Shown here in pieces: positions 10,307 through 19,495 of a stretch of DNA of 64,000 nt. Source of the stretch: Oreochromis niloticus (lineage: Eukaryota > Chordata > Actinopteri > Cichliformes > Cichlidae); NCBI RefSeq assembly GCF_001858045.2, contig NC_031985.2, forward strand, positions 37,224,321 through 37,288,320, read 5' to 3'. The position numbers and the translations under genes are program-made. How positions within the stretch are numbered: the stretch's first letter is position 1; each line of letters opens with the position of its first letter. Under the pieces are notes generated by a model. It saw only the letters and a program-made list of their open reading frames with translations, ran no database searches and was not told the origin of the DNA.

Positions 10307-12499
10307 TCATGAATCATCACAGGACAATACACAGTATACAGGGTCATGGTAACTATGGTAGGTCTTCATGACTCCAGAATGGAGACATCGCTCTGGCTGA
10401 GAAATGAAAATAAGGTCAAGCAGTGTGTTCTTCTCTGTGGTAGGGGCAGTGATGACCTGTGCGTATCCCCTAGACTCAAACAGCTCCAGGATTGGTTTGT
10501 TTGCACTGGATAAAACATTCTCATTAAAATCACCACACACTATGATGGGATGACAGTCCATGATCTCTAATGAGTCTAATAGGCTTACCAGGTTTTTCAG
10601 GAATGGCCTCAAAGTGTAGTCTGGAGGTCTGTACACAACTGCAATCAGAGCACTGACTGGTGCTTCAACCTTTAAAGCCAGAAATTCAAGGTCAGTTACA
10701 TTATGGATGTACTGTTTTTCATGCACTTGAATGTCACTTTTCACATAAACAGCAACTCCACCACCACTTCTGTTTGCCATCTGGGGAAAGTTTGTGTAGG
10801 ACAGGTGTCTGTTGCGTTTGAACAAATTGTAATTTTCCAAGTGGAGACTCTCTGCGACAAAAGAGCCCCGCAGGTGTGTTTCTGTTAGGCACAAAACATC
10901 TGCTAGACACAATTCATGGTGACTCTTGATGTCATTAATGTGAGCTGGCAGTCCCTCTGTATTATGATGAACAATGGTGAAAACCTCTGACCTGCTCAGT
11001 GTTTGTCTCACGTGTAGAAGAGGCATCATGTCATCAAGGTTGGCTTGTCTCATGTTCTCAAGCGCTGCAGTGATTTCTGGGTTGGTGAATATTTTTTTCT
11101 CCTCCATATCAAGAAGATACAGTCCACTGAGAGACGTCACTCTACTGACAGCTACGTAGGCCATGCCGGGCTCAAAAATGCTCTTAAGAGAGACAACAGC
11201 TGATGTGGTTGTCATACCCTGTACCTTATGTATTGTACATGCAAAGGCCAGCTTCACTGGGAACTGTCTTCGTACCACTCCTTTCTGCTTTAGATTCTCC
11301 TCTGCTCTCTCAATGTACACCATGCCGTCTGCTGGTGTGCGGTTATTCTTTCCAGATGTCTCATTATCCATTTGAAGTCCAAGCTTGATGATGTGTTGGT
11401 CATTTTCAGAGTAAACTACTCTAAGTAGTTTTCCAAACGCTCCATTAACCAAACCATTTTGTATGTCAATGTTTCTGGTGAGCATGACACGAGCTCCTTC
11501 TGCAACTTTCAGTGTGTCTGGTAACTCGTTTTTACCTCCTTTCAATGGTCTGTCTTGAAGTGCCATTCTGCCAGTTCTAGGATCCTTTCTATAATCATCT
11601 GCATGGATGTCAATGATATGAGTATGGAGCAGACCCAGTGTTGCAGAGTTGTGTGCATCCACTTCTTTATTAGTTGCAAAAATGTGCAACGCATCAGTCG
11701 GACAAAGGGCTGGTTCAGTTATGGCCTGTGACAACAAATTTCTATCTGCTTCGCAAAGCTCATCCAACTTTCCTTTCACACGGATTCTGTTCAGCATCTC
11801 AGCAAAGACAACATCATCTTTCTGACGCATAATCTCAGTCAGAGTGATCATCTGAAAATGCTCCCGCCACAGGTCGATCTCGGACGGGTCGTGCACACAG
11901 AGAGGTTTAGACTGTCGCACTGGGGGTAGCTGATAGAAGTCTCCAACAGCAATGACTGACATGCCTCCAAAGGGTCTCCGACTCCCTTTGATCTGTTTGA
12001 GTCTTGCATCTACATATGCAAAGAGATGTCTTGACACCATAGACACTTCGTCAATGATGATTATTTCAGCATTCAAAAGTTCTGATCTGACTTCATCCAG
12101 CTGATTGCCAAGTCCCTGAATAGGAGGTTTTAAGCTTCTAGGGAGCTTGAGAAGAGAATGCAGTGTTGTTCCAGAAATGTTAAAAGCTGCAGTCCCAGTG
12201 AAAGCAGTTAACAGGACAGTGGGTTTTGATATGTCAACGTCGTCTGCATATCTGGGCACTTTGCTCAGTATCTTAGATGCTTCTGAGTAGATGCATTTGA
12301 TAAGATGTGATTTTCCTGTTCCAGCACCACCATTAATATAAAAGAAAAACTGCTCTGGATTTAGAGCACAGACTCTTTTAATGCACCAGTCTCTAACTGC
12401 ATAAAATATGCAGGCTTGCTTCTTATTCAGATTCTGAAACATCTGACGTAACATCTTCCTGTTCATTTTCATTGTCTCGCTCTCTTTCTTGTTCAACAA
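10307..12499 (-). CDS. Helentron helicase-endonuclease
   Basis: The N-terminal two thirds is a Pif1/RecD-like superfamily 1 helicase: Walker A GGAGTGKSHL at about residues 57-66, Walker B IIIDEVSMV near 145, GDFYQLPPV near 190, and the late motifs ACTIHKVQGMT and YVAVSRVTSLSGLYLLDM. From about residue 505 an AP-endonuclease-like domain follows, with LTETHL, SGGGVAVYV, VYRPPDY, CGDFNEN and a C-terminal HSYHDPV. In this fold the last motif is normally SDH; here Asp is replaced by Tyr while His is kept. The open frame begins with TTG at 12499; the first ATG is at 12472. Its first 77 bases overlap the end of the Rep frame in another frame. In most Helitrons Rep and helicase are one protein, so this is probably its C-terminal part reached by frameshift, splicing or a mutation. 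It should unwind donor DNA during rolling-circle transposition. Confidence 0.88.
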   Translation of the reverse strand: MLNKKESETMKMNRKMLRQMFQNLNKKQACIFYAVRDWCIKRVCALNPEQFFFYINGGAGTGKSHLIKCIYSEASKILSKVPRYADDVDISKPTVLLTAFTGTAAFNISGTTLHSLLKLPRSLKPPIQGLGNQLDEVRSELLNAEIIIIDEVSMVSRHLFAYVDARLKQIKGSRRPFGGMSVIAVGDFYQLPPVRQSKPLCVHDPSEIDLWREHFQMITLTEIMRQKDDVVFAEMLNRIRVKGKLDELCEADRNLLSQAITEPALCPTDALHIFATNKEVDAHNSATLGLLHTHIIDIHADDYRKDPRTGRMALQDRPLKGGKNELPDTLKVAEGARVMLTRNIDIQNGLVNGAFGKLLRVVYSENDQHIIKLGLQMDNETSGKNNRTPADGMVYIERAEENLKQKGVVRRQFPVKLAFACTIHKVQGMTTTSAVVSLKSIFEPGMAYVAVSRVTSLSGLYLLDMEEKKIFTNPEITAALENMRQANLDDMMPLLHVRQTLSRSEVFTIVHHNTEGLPAHINDIKSHHELCLADVLCLTETHLRGSFVAESLHLENYNLFKRNRHLSYTNFPQMANRSGGGVAVYVKSDIQVHEKQYIHNVTDLEFLALKVEAPVSALIAVVYRPPDYTLRPFLKNLVSLLDSLEIMDCHPIIVCGDFNENVLSSANKPILELFESRGYAQVITAPTTEKNTLLDLIFISQPERCLHSGVMKTYHSYHDPVYCVLSCDDS

Positions 12500-15400
12500 G
12501 TGGCAACCTTACGAGATCTGATTCAGGTGCCAGATTACACCATTCGTCAGTCACACCTCTGTTCAGCTCATATTCCTCAACAGCGCTCTCGATCTCCTCA
12601 CTGTTTTTCTCATATTTTTCTCTGTTTCTTTTGACAATGTGTTGCACGTACTCAAGACGGTCAGTACCTGGTAGCTGTACACAGCCAGCACCATAGAAAG
12701 CCTGATAGGTTGGCAAAGATGGTGTTTTCAGTTCGTGGTCTGAACGATGAGGAAGGTACAGTTTAAGCAGTCTTCCGTAATATTGCTCTGGATGTTTTTC
12801 TTGTGAGCAGCGGTGAAATCTGATGATAGCAGGCTTATCGTTTTTGTGCCTTTGCACAAATCCCATCTCATTGAGAAGGGGCAAAACATCTTTACCTTTT
12901 GTCTGTTGGCCATAGACAATCCTGCAAGTAGCAGCAAAGTCTGCCATGCACATCTCCTCATACTCTGGTGTTTCAGGTCTGGCTTTGTATTTGTCATTCA
13001 AAGATGTCATCCAAACATTGGAAGACTCAGATGTTGTGTTGTCCAGAACTGACAGGGGACGACTCATTTTCACAGGATTATCGTCAGTTGGTATGAATAT
13101 TACAGCACGTGAACATTGCTTCATGTGAAGACCACATGCACGAGCAACACACTCCTGTGCACTGATCTCTCGCTTCTTTGAATATGCCTGCATGACGGCT
13201 CTCATTTCATCGCACTCATTTACACTGTCCTTATGGGAGTTCTCAATGACAGTTTTCAGGTACTCAGACAGCCCGCCCTCTTTTTTTGATATATATTTCA
13301 TTAAATAATTTGCTGCGCCGAAAGCATCTAGAACAAAGCTTATGTCGATATTACTGTTCCAGGCTTCAAGCAGATGTGGATTATAGCCGTTTATCCAAGA
13401 GTCTTTTGGATCACGCTTTAGTATGATCGTACTCCTTGTGGTCATTTTATTCAGGTATCTCTCATATTCTGCTTGCGTCAGCTTGCATCTTGCCAAGAGC
13501 TGCTCTAAACTCATGGAAGCAGTTTCAGGTTCATTCAGTAGCTGGTTCAGTGGTCTGAGCTTGTTCTTTGCTGTTTCTACCTCCAGTTCATCATCCTCAC
13601 TGGGTCTTGTGATCATTGTCTCATTGCAGGGTGGTTTGGGAAAACCAAAACGGCACCCGGAGCTTAAACTCCTAAAGCACGTCTTTGTGTGGTTCTTACT
13701 GTGTTTTTGCACTTCTGTTACTTTCTTGTACAGTTCAGGTTGTTTATGTGGATCAGGCAGCTGAGCTGTGATGTATTTGTTTATAAAATCAACAACAGTT
13801 TGATCATCATCCTCCTCAAACACAGGAGCACCTTCTACCCACAGGAGGCAGTGTATGTGTGGGCTTCCTCTGTGCTGAAACTCGACTCTGTAAAAGTAGT
13901 CAATAACTTTGCCAAGTGGCTCTGCAGGAGATAAGAGTAAATCTCTGAATAATGCTTCAACTCTCTTGTCAAACATGCGCATTGTTGTGACAGGATTGCT
14001 TCTCAGGATGTCACACTTTGCTGACCAGTCAAGCCCTTCAAAATTCACTTGTTCACCTTGCTGCCTTGTTATTGCCTCAATCACTTCAGGCCAGCGCATT
14101 TCAGCAGCTGAAAATGTGCAAAAGAACGTGGGAGTTCCCAACTGTCTGATCATGGCAAAAAGATCTCTTGTTGTTTTCTCCCAATAGGCTGGGGTTCCTC
14201 TCAGAGGCTGCATGAATCTCACTGCATCTTTATTTCGCACCAGCTTCTCCACCTCATGTTTATCTTGTAACATGCCCGAGGTTATTTTTCTCCCATCTCT
14301 GGTCAAAGGCTTTGCCTTTCTTAACTGTATTGTCATGCTGGAAGTAGCCAAATGTATTTCAGTCACAAACTGTGCAAAGAACAAATAGTTTGTGTCTTTG
14401 GCAAAACGATCATCAGTGCAGAAAAGTCTTGATTTGAAATACCCACTGGGGGATACTTTGATCAGCCTTCTTTCATCCAGTGTGTTTTGACCTGTAGGAA
14501 ACTGCACAGGGAAGGCCATGGCCTCCAGTTTAGGTGTTCTGAAAAAACTTATTGGATTGTTTCTCTCTGCAGGAGCAACAGAGTAGATTCCTTCACTGAA
14601 ACATAATATCTCCTCAGCCACATCAGGGGGCTGCAAACAGGACTCCAGTGCAAAACCACCATTAGTCAGTCCATCTGCTTGGTCTGAATCATCTCTCATC
14701 TGCTCATGTGGTTGTTCACCATCACAAGGTAACATGTCAATATTCTGTTCATTTTTATTTTGTGCTTCACATAGTGCATTTTTCTCACAGCTGTCAATTT
14801 CCATTAAATCAGCCTCATCATAATCGTCCTCATTCATGTTTTCATCATCATCATCCTCATCATCTTCATCAGGAAGTGTTGGATCACACAGCTCAGCATC
14901 ATCTCTGATGCTCACATCCTTATACTGTGGATGAATCTGCTTGAGTTTATGCAGTGCTTGCACAAGTTTAGACCAGCTTACAGTCTGAAACAGCTGATGA
15001 CCTTTGTAAGACAAGCGTCTCTTCAATTTTACTCTCATCACCTGAGAATTAATTCTCAATCGAGGTAGTGCTTCAACAGTTTCCTGTACCTCTGATGGGA
15101 CACAGACCACATTTCCTCTAATTGCTCTCTGTCTGCCTTTGGGAAGAGGAATGATCTTGGCAAATGGTATGCACTTGGCTATGAGATGTCTCTCCAGTAT
15201 GTTGAGATCAGACAGTTCAGGTGGAATATCAGCAAGCTCCAGTTTATTGGCAACAGCAAGTGCTGGCATGGATCCATTTTTAAGATGAGTGTGGCAGGTG
15301 TGACAAATCCACTCTCTCTTTCTCTCATCAGGCACTTTGCACTGCTCATTTCTGCAGTTTTCATCACAAACATGAACATACTTTCCTGTCAAACATGTTG

Positions 15401-16514
15401 CAACCACTTGTGGGTTTTTGACATAATTTGACCTTGTGCAGGGTCGCACTTGGTTTGGAAATGAAGCCTTGAAACATACAGTACATGGGTATGATGGTCC
15501 AACTTTGATTTGTGATTTGAACACAGATATGGCCTCGTTGATCACACTGTTGTCACTCTCTTGGGTTTGTCTGTTCACCCATCTGTATTTCCTTTTTATT
15601 TTCATTGCACATCTCATGTTGTGCATAATCCTGAATGCAAGATTACTTTGACACCTGTCTCGCATTAGTTGTTTCATTAGTTGTCTGTGTCTTACTCTGA
15701 AGGTGTTGTCATTTGCATACCGCCGAGTAACTCGAGATCTCTGTCTCTCTCTGAATTCTGGGCTTTCTTGATACCTTTTAGTGATGTAGTTTTTTTGTTT
15801 TTTTCTAAATTCAGCATCGTCACAATAGCGTCTTTTAATATATTGTTGTTGTTTCTTTCTAACTGTAGCATTCTCAGAAAAACGTGTTTTAACATATTGT
15901 TTTTGTTTCTTTCTGAATTCATCATTTTCACAGTAACGTCTTCTAATATATCGCTGTTGTTTCTGTCTGAATTCATCATTCTCACAATAACGTCTTTTCA
16001 TATATTGTTTTTTCTGTCTAACTTCAGGATTGTTTTTGTATGCCTCGCTTGTGCAAGATTTTTTCTTTTCTTTGTAATCTTTATTTGAAGCATACTTTTG
16101 TCGTTCTTTCCTTTTTTGGTTTTCTTTTCTCTGATTTCTGGGTTTCTCTGATGCCATTAATCTTCTTTTCATTTTGTGCCTTTGTTGTTTATTAACTTTT
16201 TTCAGTTTTTGTAAAACTATATCAGAAAGATCACAGGCAGCAACATTTTTTATTGCAGCATTTGATTGACATGAAAAAGCATCATTCGATGGAAAGAAAT
16301 TTAATTCACTGCATAGTTCTTCAGTTGGTATATTAGGTTGATTCTGATCTTCATATGATGTGAACTGAGTCATGTGGTCTTCTTTTTGTTTCACCGGTGG
16401 CATACAAATGGACATCTGACAAAAGATGTTCTCAGTCAGATCAGTGGTTGTGTTTCTCCTTGGAGTAGAGGAGTTTGCTTCATCAACAGTTTTATCAGAG
16501 TGAGTAGGTGCCAC
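12423..16514 (-). CDS. Helentron Rep (HUH, two-Tyr) protein
   Basis: Single-strand nicking and joining protein of rolling-circle transposons. In order: a low-complexity N-terminus; seven or so 18-residue basic repeats of the CENDEFRQKQQRYIRRRY type at about residues 160-285; a Cys/His-rich region near 344-405 (CTVCF, CDENC, ICHTCHTHL); an acidic stretch rich in Asp/Glu near 550; and the Rep core. The core shows the HUH motif as RGSPHIHCLLW near residue 887 and the two catalytic tyrosines in ANYLMKYISK near 1070 and 1074. The frame is open for 1363 codons. Its first codon here is GTG; the first ATG is about residue 34 (near 16415), and I read the same frame open upstream into the end of the peptidase ORF. 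That suggests the true start lies elsewhere or the two were one polyprotein. The C-terminus overlaps the helicase frame. Confidence 0.9.
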   Translation of the reverse strand: MAPTHSDKTVDEANSSTPRRNTTTDLTENIFCQMSICMPPVKQKEDHMTQFTSYEDQNQPNIPTEELCSELNFFPSNDAFSCQSNAAIKNVAACDLSDIVLQKLKKVNKQQRHKMKRRLMASEKPRNQRKENQKRKERQKYASNKDYKEKKKSCTSEAYKNNPEVRQKKQYMKRRYCENDEFRQKQQRYIRRRYCENDEFRKKQKQYVKTRFSENATVRKKQQQYIKRRYCDDAEFRKKQKNYITKRYQESPEFRERQRSRVTRRYANDNTFRVRHRQLMKQLMRDRCQSNLAFRIMHNMRCAMKIKRKYRWVNRQTQESDNSVINEAISVFKSQIKVGPSYPCTVCFKASFPNQVRPCTRSNYVKNPQVVATCLTGKYVHVCDENCRNEQCKVPDERKREWICHTCHTHLKNGSMPALAVANKLELADIPPELSDLNILERHLIAKCIPFAKIIPLPKGRQRAIRGNVVCVPSEVQETVEALPRLRINSQVMRVKLKRRLSYKGHQLFQTVSWSKLVQALHKLKQIHPQYKDVSIRDDAELCDPTLPDEDDEDDDDENMNEDDYDEADLMEIDSCEKNALCEAQNKNEQNIDMLPCDGEQPHEQMRDDSDQADGLTNGGFALESCLQPPDVAEEILCFSEGIYSVAPAERNNPISFFRTPKLEAMAFPVQFPTGQNTLDERRLIKVSPSGYFKSRLFCTDDRFAKDTNYLFFAQFVTEIHLATSSMTIQLRKAKPLTRDGRKITSGMLQDKHEVEKLVRNKDAVRFMQPLRGTPAYWEKTTRDLFAMIRQLGTPTFFCTFSAAEMRWPEVIEAITRQQGEQVNFEGLDWSAKCDILRSNPVTTMRMFDKRVEALFRDLLLSPAEPLGKVIDYFYRVEFQHRGSPHIHCLLWVEGAPVFEEDDDQTVVDFINKYITAQLPDPHKQPELYKKVTEVQKHSKNHTKTCFRSLSSGCRFGFPKPPCNETMITRPSEDDELEVETAKNKLRPLNQLLNEPETASMSLEQLLARCKLTQAEYERYLNKMTTRSTIILKRDPKDSWINGYNPHLLEAWNSNIDISFVLDAFGAANYLMKYISKKEGGLSEYLKTVIENSHKDSVNECDEMRAVMQAYSKKREISAQECVARACGLHMKQCSRAVIFIPTDDNPVKMSRPLSVLDNTTSESSNVWMTSLNDKYKARPETPEYEEMCMADFAATCRIVYGQQTKGKDVLPLLNEMGFVQRHKNDKPAIIRFHRCSQEKHPEQYYGRLLKLYLPHRSDHELKTPSLPTYQAFYGAGCVQLPGTDRLEYVQHIVKRNREKYEKNSEEIESAVEEYELNRGVTDEWCNLAPESDLVRLPLVEQERERDNENEQEDVTSDVSESE

Positions 16515-16561
16515 AGCAGTGGCAGCTGTTGGTCTGCAGACTGTGTCTGTGATAGTATCAC

Positions 16562-17572
16562 TCAGGTGACTGTGCTCATACTGTAGAACTGCACAGGCTT
16601 CAGCTCATAGTTACAAGAGGGTGATATCTCCATCATTTGATAAGAATCTTGTAGCCTCTTAATCATGTCACTGAGGAGTGTGAATTTCAGCATCACAGCT
16701 GTACCACGATTACGTGACAGTAGTGGTAGAGGAAGACCACTGGGTGTTCTGGAGTGTGGATCAAAGAAACCATATTTGCCTGATGTGGATCTGAACACTG
16801 CGATACACAATCCACTCATAATCAGTAAGGCATACTGCACATCTGACAACAGGCAGCTCAGTCCTGCTTCTAAGCTGAGAAAGGTATCTACTGCTTCCTC
16901 TGGAGGTTCTTCAAATGTCCCATACCGGGAAGGCTGTGTCATGTCGACATGATACATAGACCTGCGAGCATCAACTTTGTCTGGCAGCTCATCGGTTGCC
17001 AAATGAATATTTTTAGGAAATCTTTTCTTGGCCTCTTTGTACATCATATCACCTTTATCCAAGACCAGATTAAGGTCAGCTGTAGTCATGTTTTCATTCT
17101 CATGAAGGAATGCAAGAAATGTGAGTGAGTTACATGTGCACTGCTTGTTTCTGGAGTCTCCATATTTAGGATGAGCCTGGCTGTGAGATGCACAGACATG
17201 TGTAACAGAGGGCTGGTTTTCAAGCTTCACTCTTTCTGCATGAGATGGTCCTGCCACATCACTGTGACGGCCTCTTTTCACAAAATCAGCATAACCCACC
17301 TGTGGGGCACTTGACACCTCATGTTGTTCATTAAATTCATGCTGCAGTCCACTCTTTACAGCATCAGCATAGGATACCTGTTGTACACTTGCAGGAACAT
17401 GTTGACCTGCCTGTTTAACACTGTCAGCATTGGTCTTTGCAGACACACTGTCTTCTGTAGAGCACTGAGGAAAATCACACTCAGCTTGTTCACATGTTGG
17501 TACACTGTGAAACTCATGGAACTTCTTCCAGCGTTGTTTTGCAGCTTGTGACTTTTTCTGCTTTTTTGGCAT
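16562..17572 (-). CDS. Herpes-tegument-USP-like cysteine peptidase
   Basis: This 336-codon frame begins with a true ATG and a Lys-rich start (MPKKQKKSQAAKQRWKKF). A loosely repeated linker follows, with three variants of an SYADAVKSG motif (YADAVKSG, YADFVKRG, HAERVKLE). The second half is a globular domain: NKQCTCNSLTFLAF puts candidate nucleophiles at Cys145 and Cys147, and FFDPHSR gives Asp271 and His273. A Cys followed about 126 residues later by D-x-H is the layout of the ubiquitin-specific protease domain in herpesvirus large tegument proteins. I infer a peptidase or deubiquitinase fold; activity is not shown. OTU peptidases are reported in some Helentrons, but I see no OTU motif here. 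It lies 47 bases upstream of the listed Rep frame on the same strand. Confidence 0.6.
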   Translation of the reverse strand: MPKKQKKSQAAKQRWKKFHEFHSVPTCEQAECDFPQCSTEDSVSAKTNADSVKQAGQHVPASVQQVSYADAVKSGLQHEFNEQHEVSSAPQVGYADFVKRGRHSDVAGPSHAERVKLENQPSVTHVCASHSQAHPKYGDSRNKQCTCNSLTFLAFLHENENMTTADLNLVLDKGDMMYKEAKKRFPKNIHLATDELPDKVDARRSMYHVDMTQPSRYGTFEEPPEEAVDTFLSLEAGLSCLLSDVQYALLIMSGLCIAVFRSTSGKYGFFDPHSRTPSGLPLPLLSRNRGTAVMLKFTLLSDMIKRLQDSYQMMEISPSCNYELKPVQFYSMSTVT

Positions 17573-17696
17573 TTTTACACACCTTTAAGTGTTTCTGTTA
17601 GTCTTTAGAAAATATGTTTATAAAATAAGAGTGGTACACAGCAGGGATGTTGTCTTTGTCTTTATATTTCAGTTTTTATTTCTCAGAAACAGTTGT

Positions 17697-18250
17697 GTTT
17701 GTTTGACAGTTTGTTCTTCAGTCGAGAGAATATTATGCGCTCTCTTTATTGGCTTGGCACAACTTAGCAGCAAGCGCAAAGTGAAAAACAGGTAGAGAGA
17801 AAATCTAGAAGAGAGAACAGGCAGAGCAGAAGAGACACGGCTGGGAAATCACAATCAAACCGTGAATTAGAGTTTTCTTTGTTTGTTCAGTTTGTTCTCA
17901 GGTAGAGGCAATATATGCACTCTTTATTGCTTTAATGGCTTGGCATTTTTCAGCAGCAAGCCAAGAGTGAAAAACAGGTAGAGAGAAAATTTAGAAGAGA
18001 GAACAGGCAGAGCAGGAGAGACACGGCTTGGAAATCACAATCAAACCGTGAATTATAGTTTTCTTTGTTTGTTCAGTTTGTTCTCAGGTTGAGGCAAAAT
18101 ATGCACTCTTTATTGCTTTATTGGCTTGCCATTATTCAGCAGCAAGCCAGGAGTGAAAAACAGGTAGAGAGAAAATTTAGCAGAGAGAACAGACAGAGCA
18201 GGAAAGACACGGCTGGGAAATCCCAATTAAACCGTGAATTAGAGTTCCTT
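17697..18250 (-). promoter_or_regulatory. Three 186-bp direct repeats upstream of Helentron ORFs
   Basis: Three copies with a regular 186-base period, anchored by GTGAAAAACAGGTAGAGAGA at 17781, 17967 and 18153. Each copy also has TTTGTTCAGTTTGTTCTCAG, a CTCTTTATTG segment and AGACACGGCT. A shorter, more diverged piece continues to about 18300. Position directly upstream (minus strand) of the first frame suggests a promoter or 5' subterminal repeat, as seen in Y'-, LINE- and Helitron-type elements. Copy 1 has drifted most. Confidence 0.65.
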
Positions 18251-18299
18251 CGAACTCTAAAATTAGAGACGCGGCTTTGAAATCAAACCGCAATAAGAT

Positions 18300-19120
18300 T
18301 CTTGGTTTGGCAAAATTTCTCACAAACCACAGGGTGAAATACAGATGGAAAGAAGGCAGAGACAACAGGTGGAGCAGGACAGAGGATAGAGGGGTTGGGG
18401 GGTTGGGATGTGAGAGAGAAGACTGGAGATCTGGTCCTTGTTCTTCTTCTGCACACTGTGAACAAAAAACAAGAAAAAAATAATAATTTTATTAAAATGA
18501 TATTACATGGTAATTGTATGAATTAATTGTGACTACTGAAAAAGGACAAAACAAATATTCAAGGTAAACTGTTGTCGGCTGCCATGTGCAAAAAGTTGCA
18601 TAATTGGGCACTTTTTAAAAGAATAAATATTTAATTAAATTCAGCAATAATATTTTTAAATACAAATATGAATGAGTGAATCATTAACTAATCACATGTA
18701 GTGTAACTACAAAAATGTATGATAAAAATATTTTAGCCCAATTGTTAAGCTGCACTTATGTGTATTTATTATAAAATTGTGTTTAAAAGGTCTAGTTTGA
18801 ACGAAAGTTTGAACCCATCACTTTATAGCTTATATTAGTCAGATTATTTTTTTATTTTGGTCTACTTCTCTTACAGTATGTGCACACCTACCAGGCAAAG
18901 CACAGATGTGAGTCAAGTTCCTGAAAGTGTAAGACGAGAAATATGCTAGTTGTCTGTACAGTGTTATCAGACTAACAGAAATACAAAGCCCACACGACAT
19001 GATATACTGAACTTATAGTCAGCAGGGTAATTATAGAGTAATATAGCACACCAGCTGACACAGCAGCCATTTTATAATTCAAACTAATTAACTTAAGTAT
19101 TTCCACTTACGTAAGGCTAC
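18300..19120. other. No gene recognised
   Basis: AT-rich DNA between the Helentron repeats and a minisatellite. The 5' end of the Helentron may lie here, but I see no terminal hairpin or inverted repeat that fixes it. Confidence 0.35.
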
Positions 19121-19130
19121 TGTTAGACTG

Positions 19131-19291
19131 TTACTAGCCTTAGCATTGCTGCTAGTGCTAGCATTCCTGCTAGCGTTAGCACTTCAGTTAGTGTTAGCAC
19201 TGCAGCTAGCGTTAGCATTGTAGCTAGCGTTAGCATTGTACTAGCGTTAGCATTGCAGCTAAAGTTAGAACTGCTACTAGCGCTAGCACTT
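19131..19291. repeat. GCTAGCGTTAGCATT minisatellite, block 1
   Basis: About nine imperfect copies of an 18-base unit built on GCTAGCGTTAGCATTGT, with GCTAGC and GTTAGC alternating. The unit is nearly self-complementary (GCTAGC is a palindrome), so single strands could fold. A second block lies 120 bases to the right. Confidence 0.85.
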
Positions 19292-19414
19292 TTACTATTA
19301 AAACTGAGCCACAATGGCAATAATAAAGCTCATTTGTTACTTTTGTCTCACTGACCGCCAATAAATATCACGGGAATATCACAGGAATATTCTTTTTGTC
19401 AGTTAACAACTGCT

Positions 19415-19495
19415 AAGGCTAGTGTTAGCATTGTTGCTAGCGTTAGCATTGTTGCTAGCGTTAGCATTGTTGCTAGCATTAGCACTGCTGCTAAC
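19415..19495. repeat. GCTAGCGTTAGCATT minisatellite, block 2
   Basis: Four to five copies of TTGTTGCTAGCGTTAGCA-type units, more homogeneous than block 1. The two blocks are separated by about 120 bases of non-repetitive DNA that contains duplicated ATATCACxGGAATAT. Confidence 0.85.

Larger units (their letters stand above)
10307..18300 (-). mobile_element. Helentron (endonuclease-bearing Helitron)
   Basis: The unit comprises three long minus-strand frames in one direction: a cysteine-peptidase-like protein, Rep, and helicase plus AP-endonuclease-like domain, with tandem repeats upstream. A HUH two-tyrosine Rep and a Pif1-like helicase define Helitrons. The C-terminal endonuclease domain defines the Helentron type first described in fish. 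Frames of 1363, 730 and 336 codons without stops indicate a fairly recent insertion. The given ends are the outermost features I can support, not termini. I could not identify 5' or 3' terminal signatures. Confidence 0.85.

Noticed and set aside
14708..14908. His-rich plus-strand frame
   Set aside because: Antisense to the Asp/Glu-rich acidic stretch of Rep (GAT/GAA codons read as ATC/TTC and CAT on the other strand).
15681..16088. 135-codon plus-strand frame rich in Phe/Ser/Leu
   Set aside because: It is exactly antisense to the 18-residue basic repeats of Rep; its own repetitiveness is a mirror of that region.
16562..17572. OTU-type peptidase, as reported in some Helentrons
   Set aside because: The OTU DGxC motif is not present; the Cys and D-x-H layout fits a tegument-USP-like domain better.
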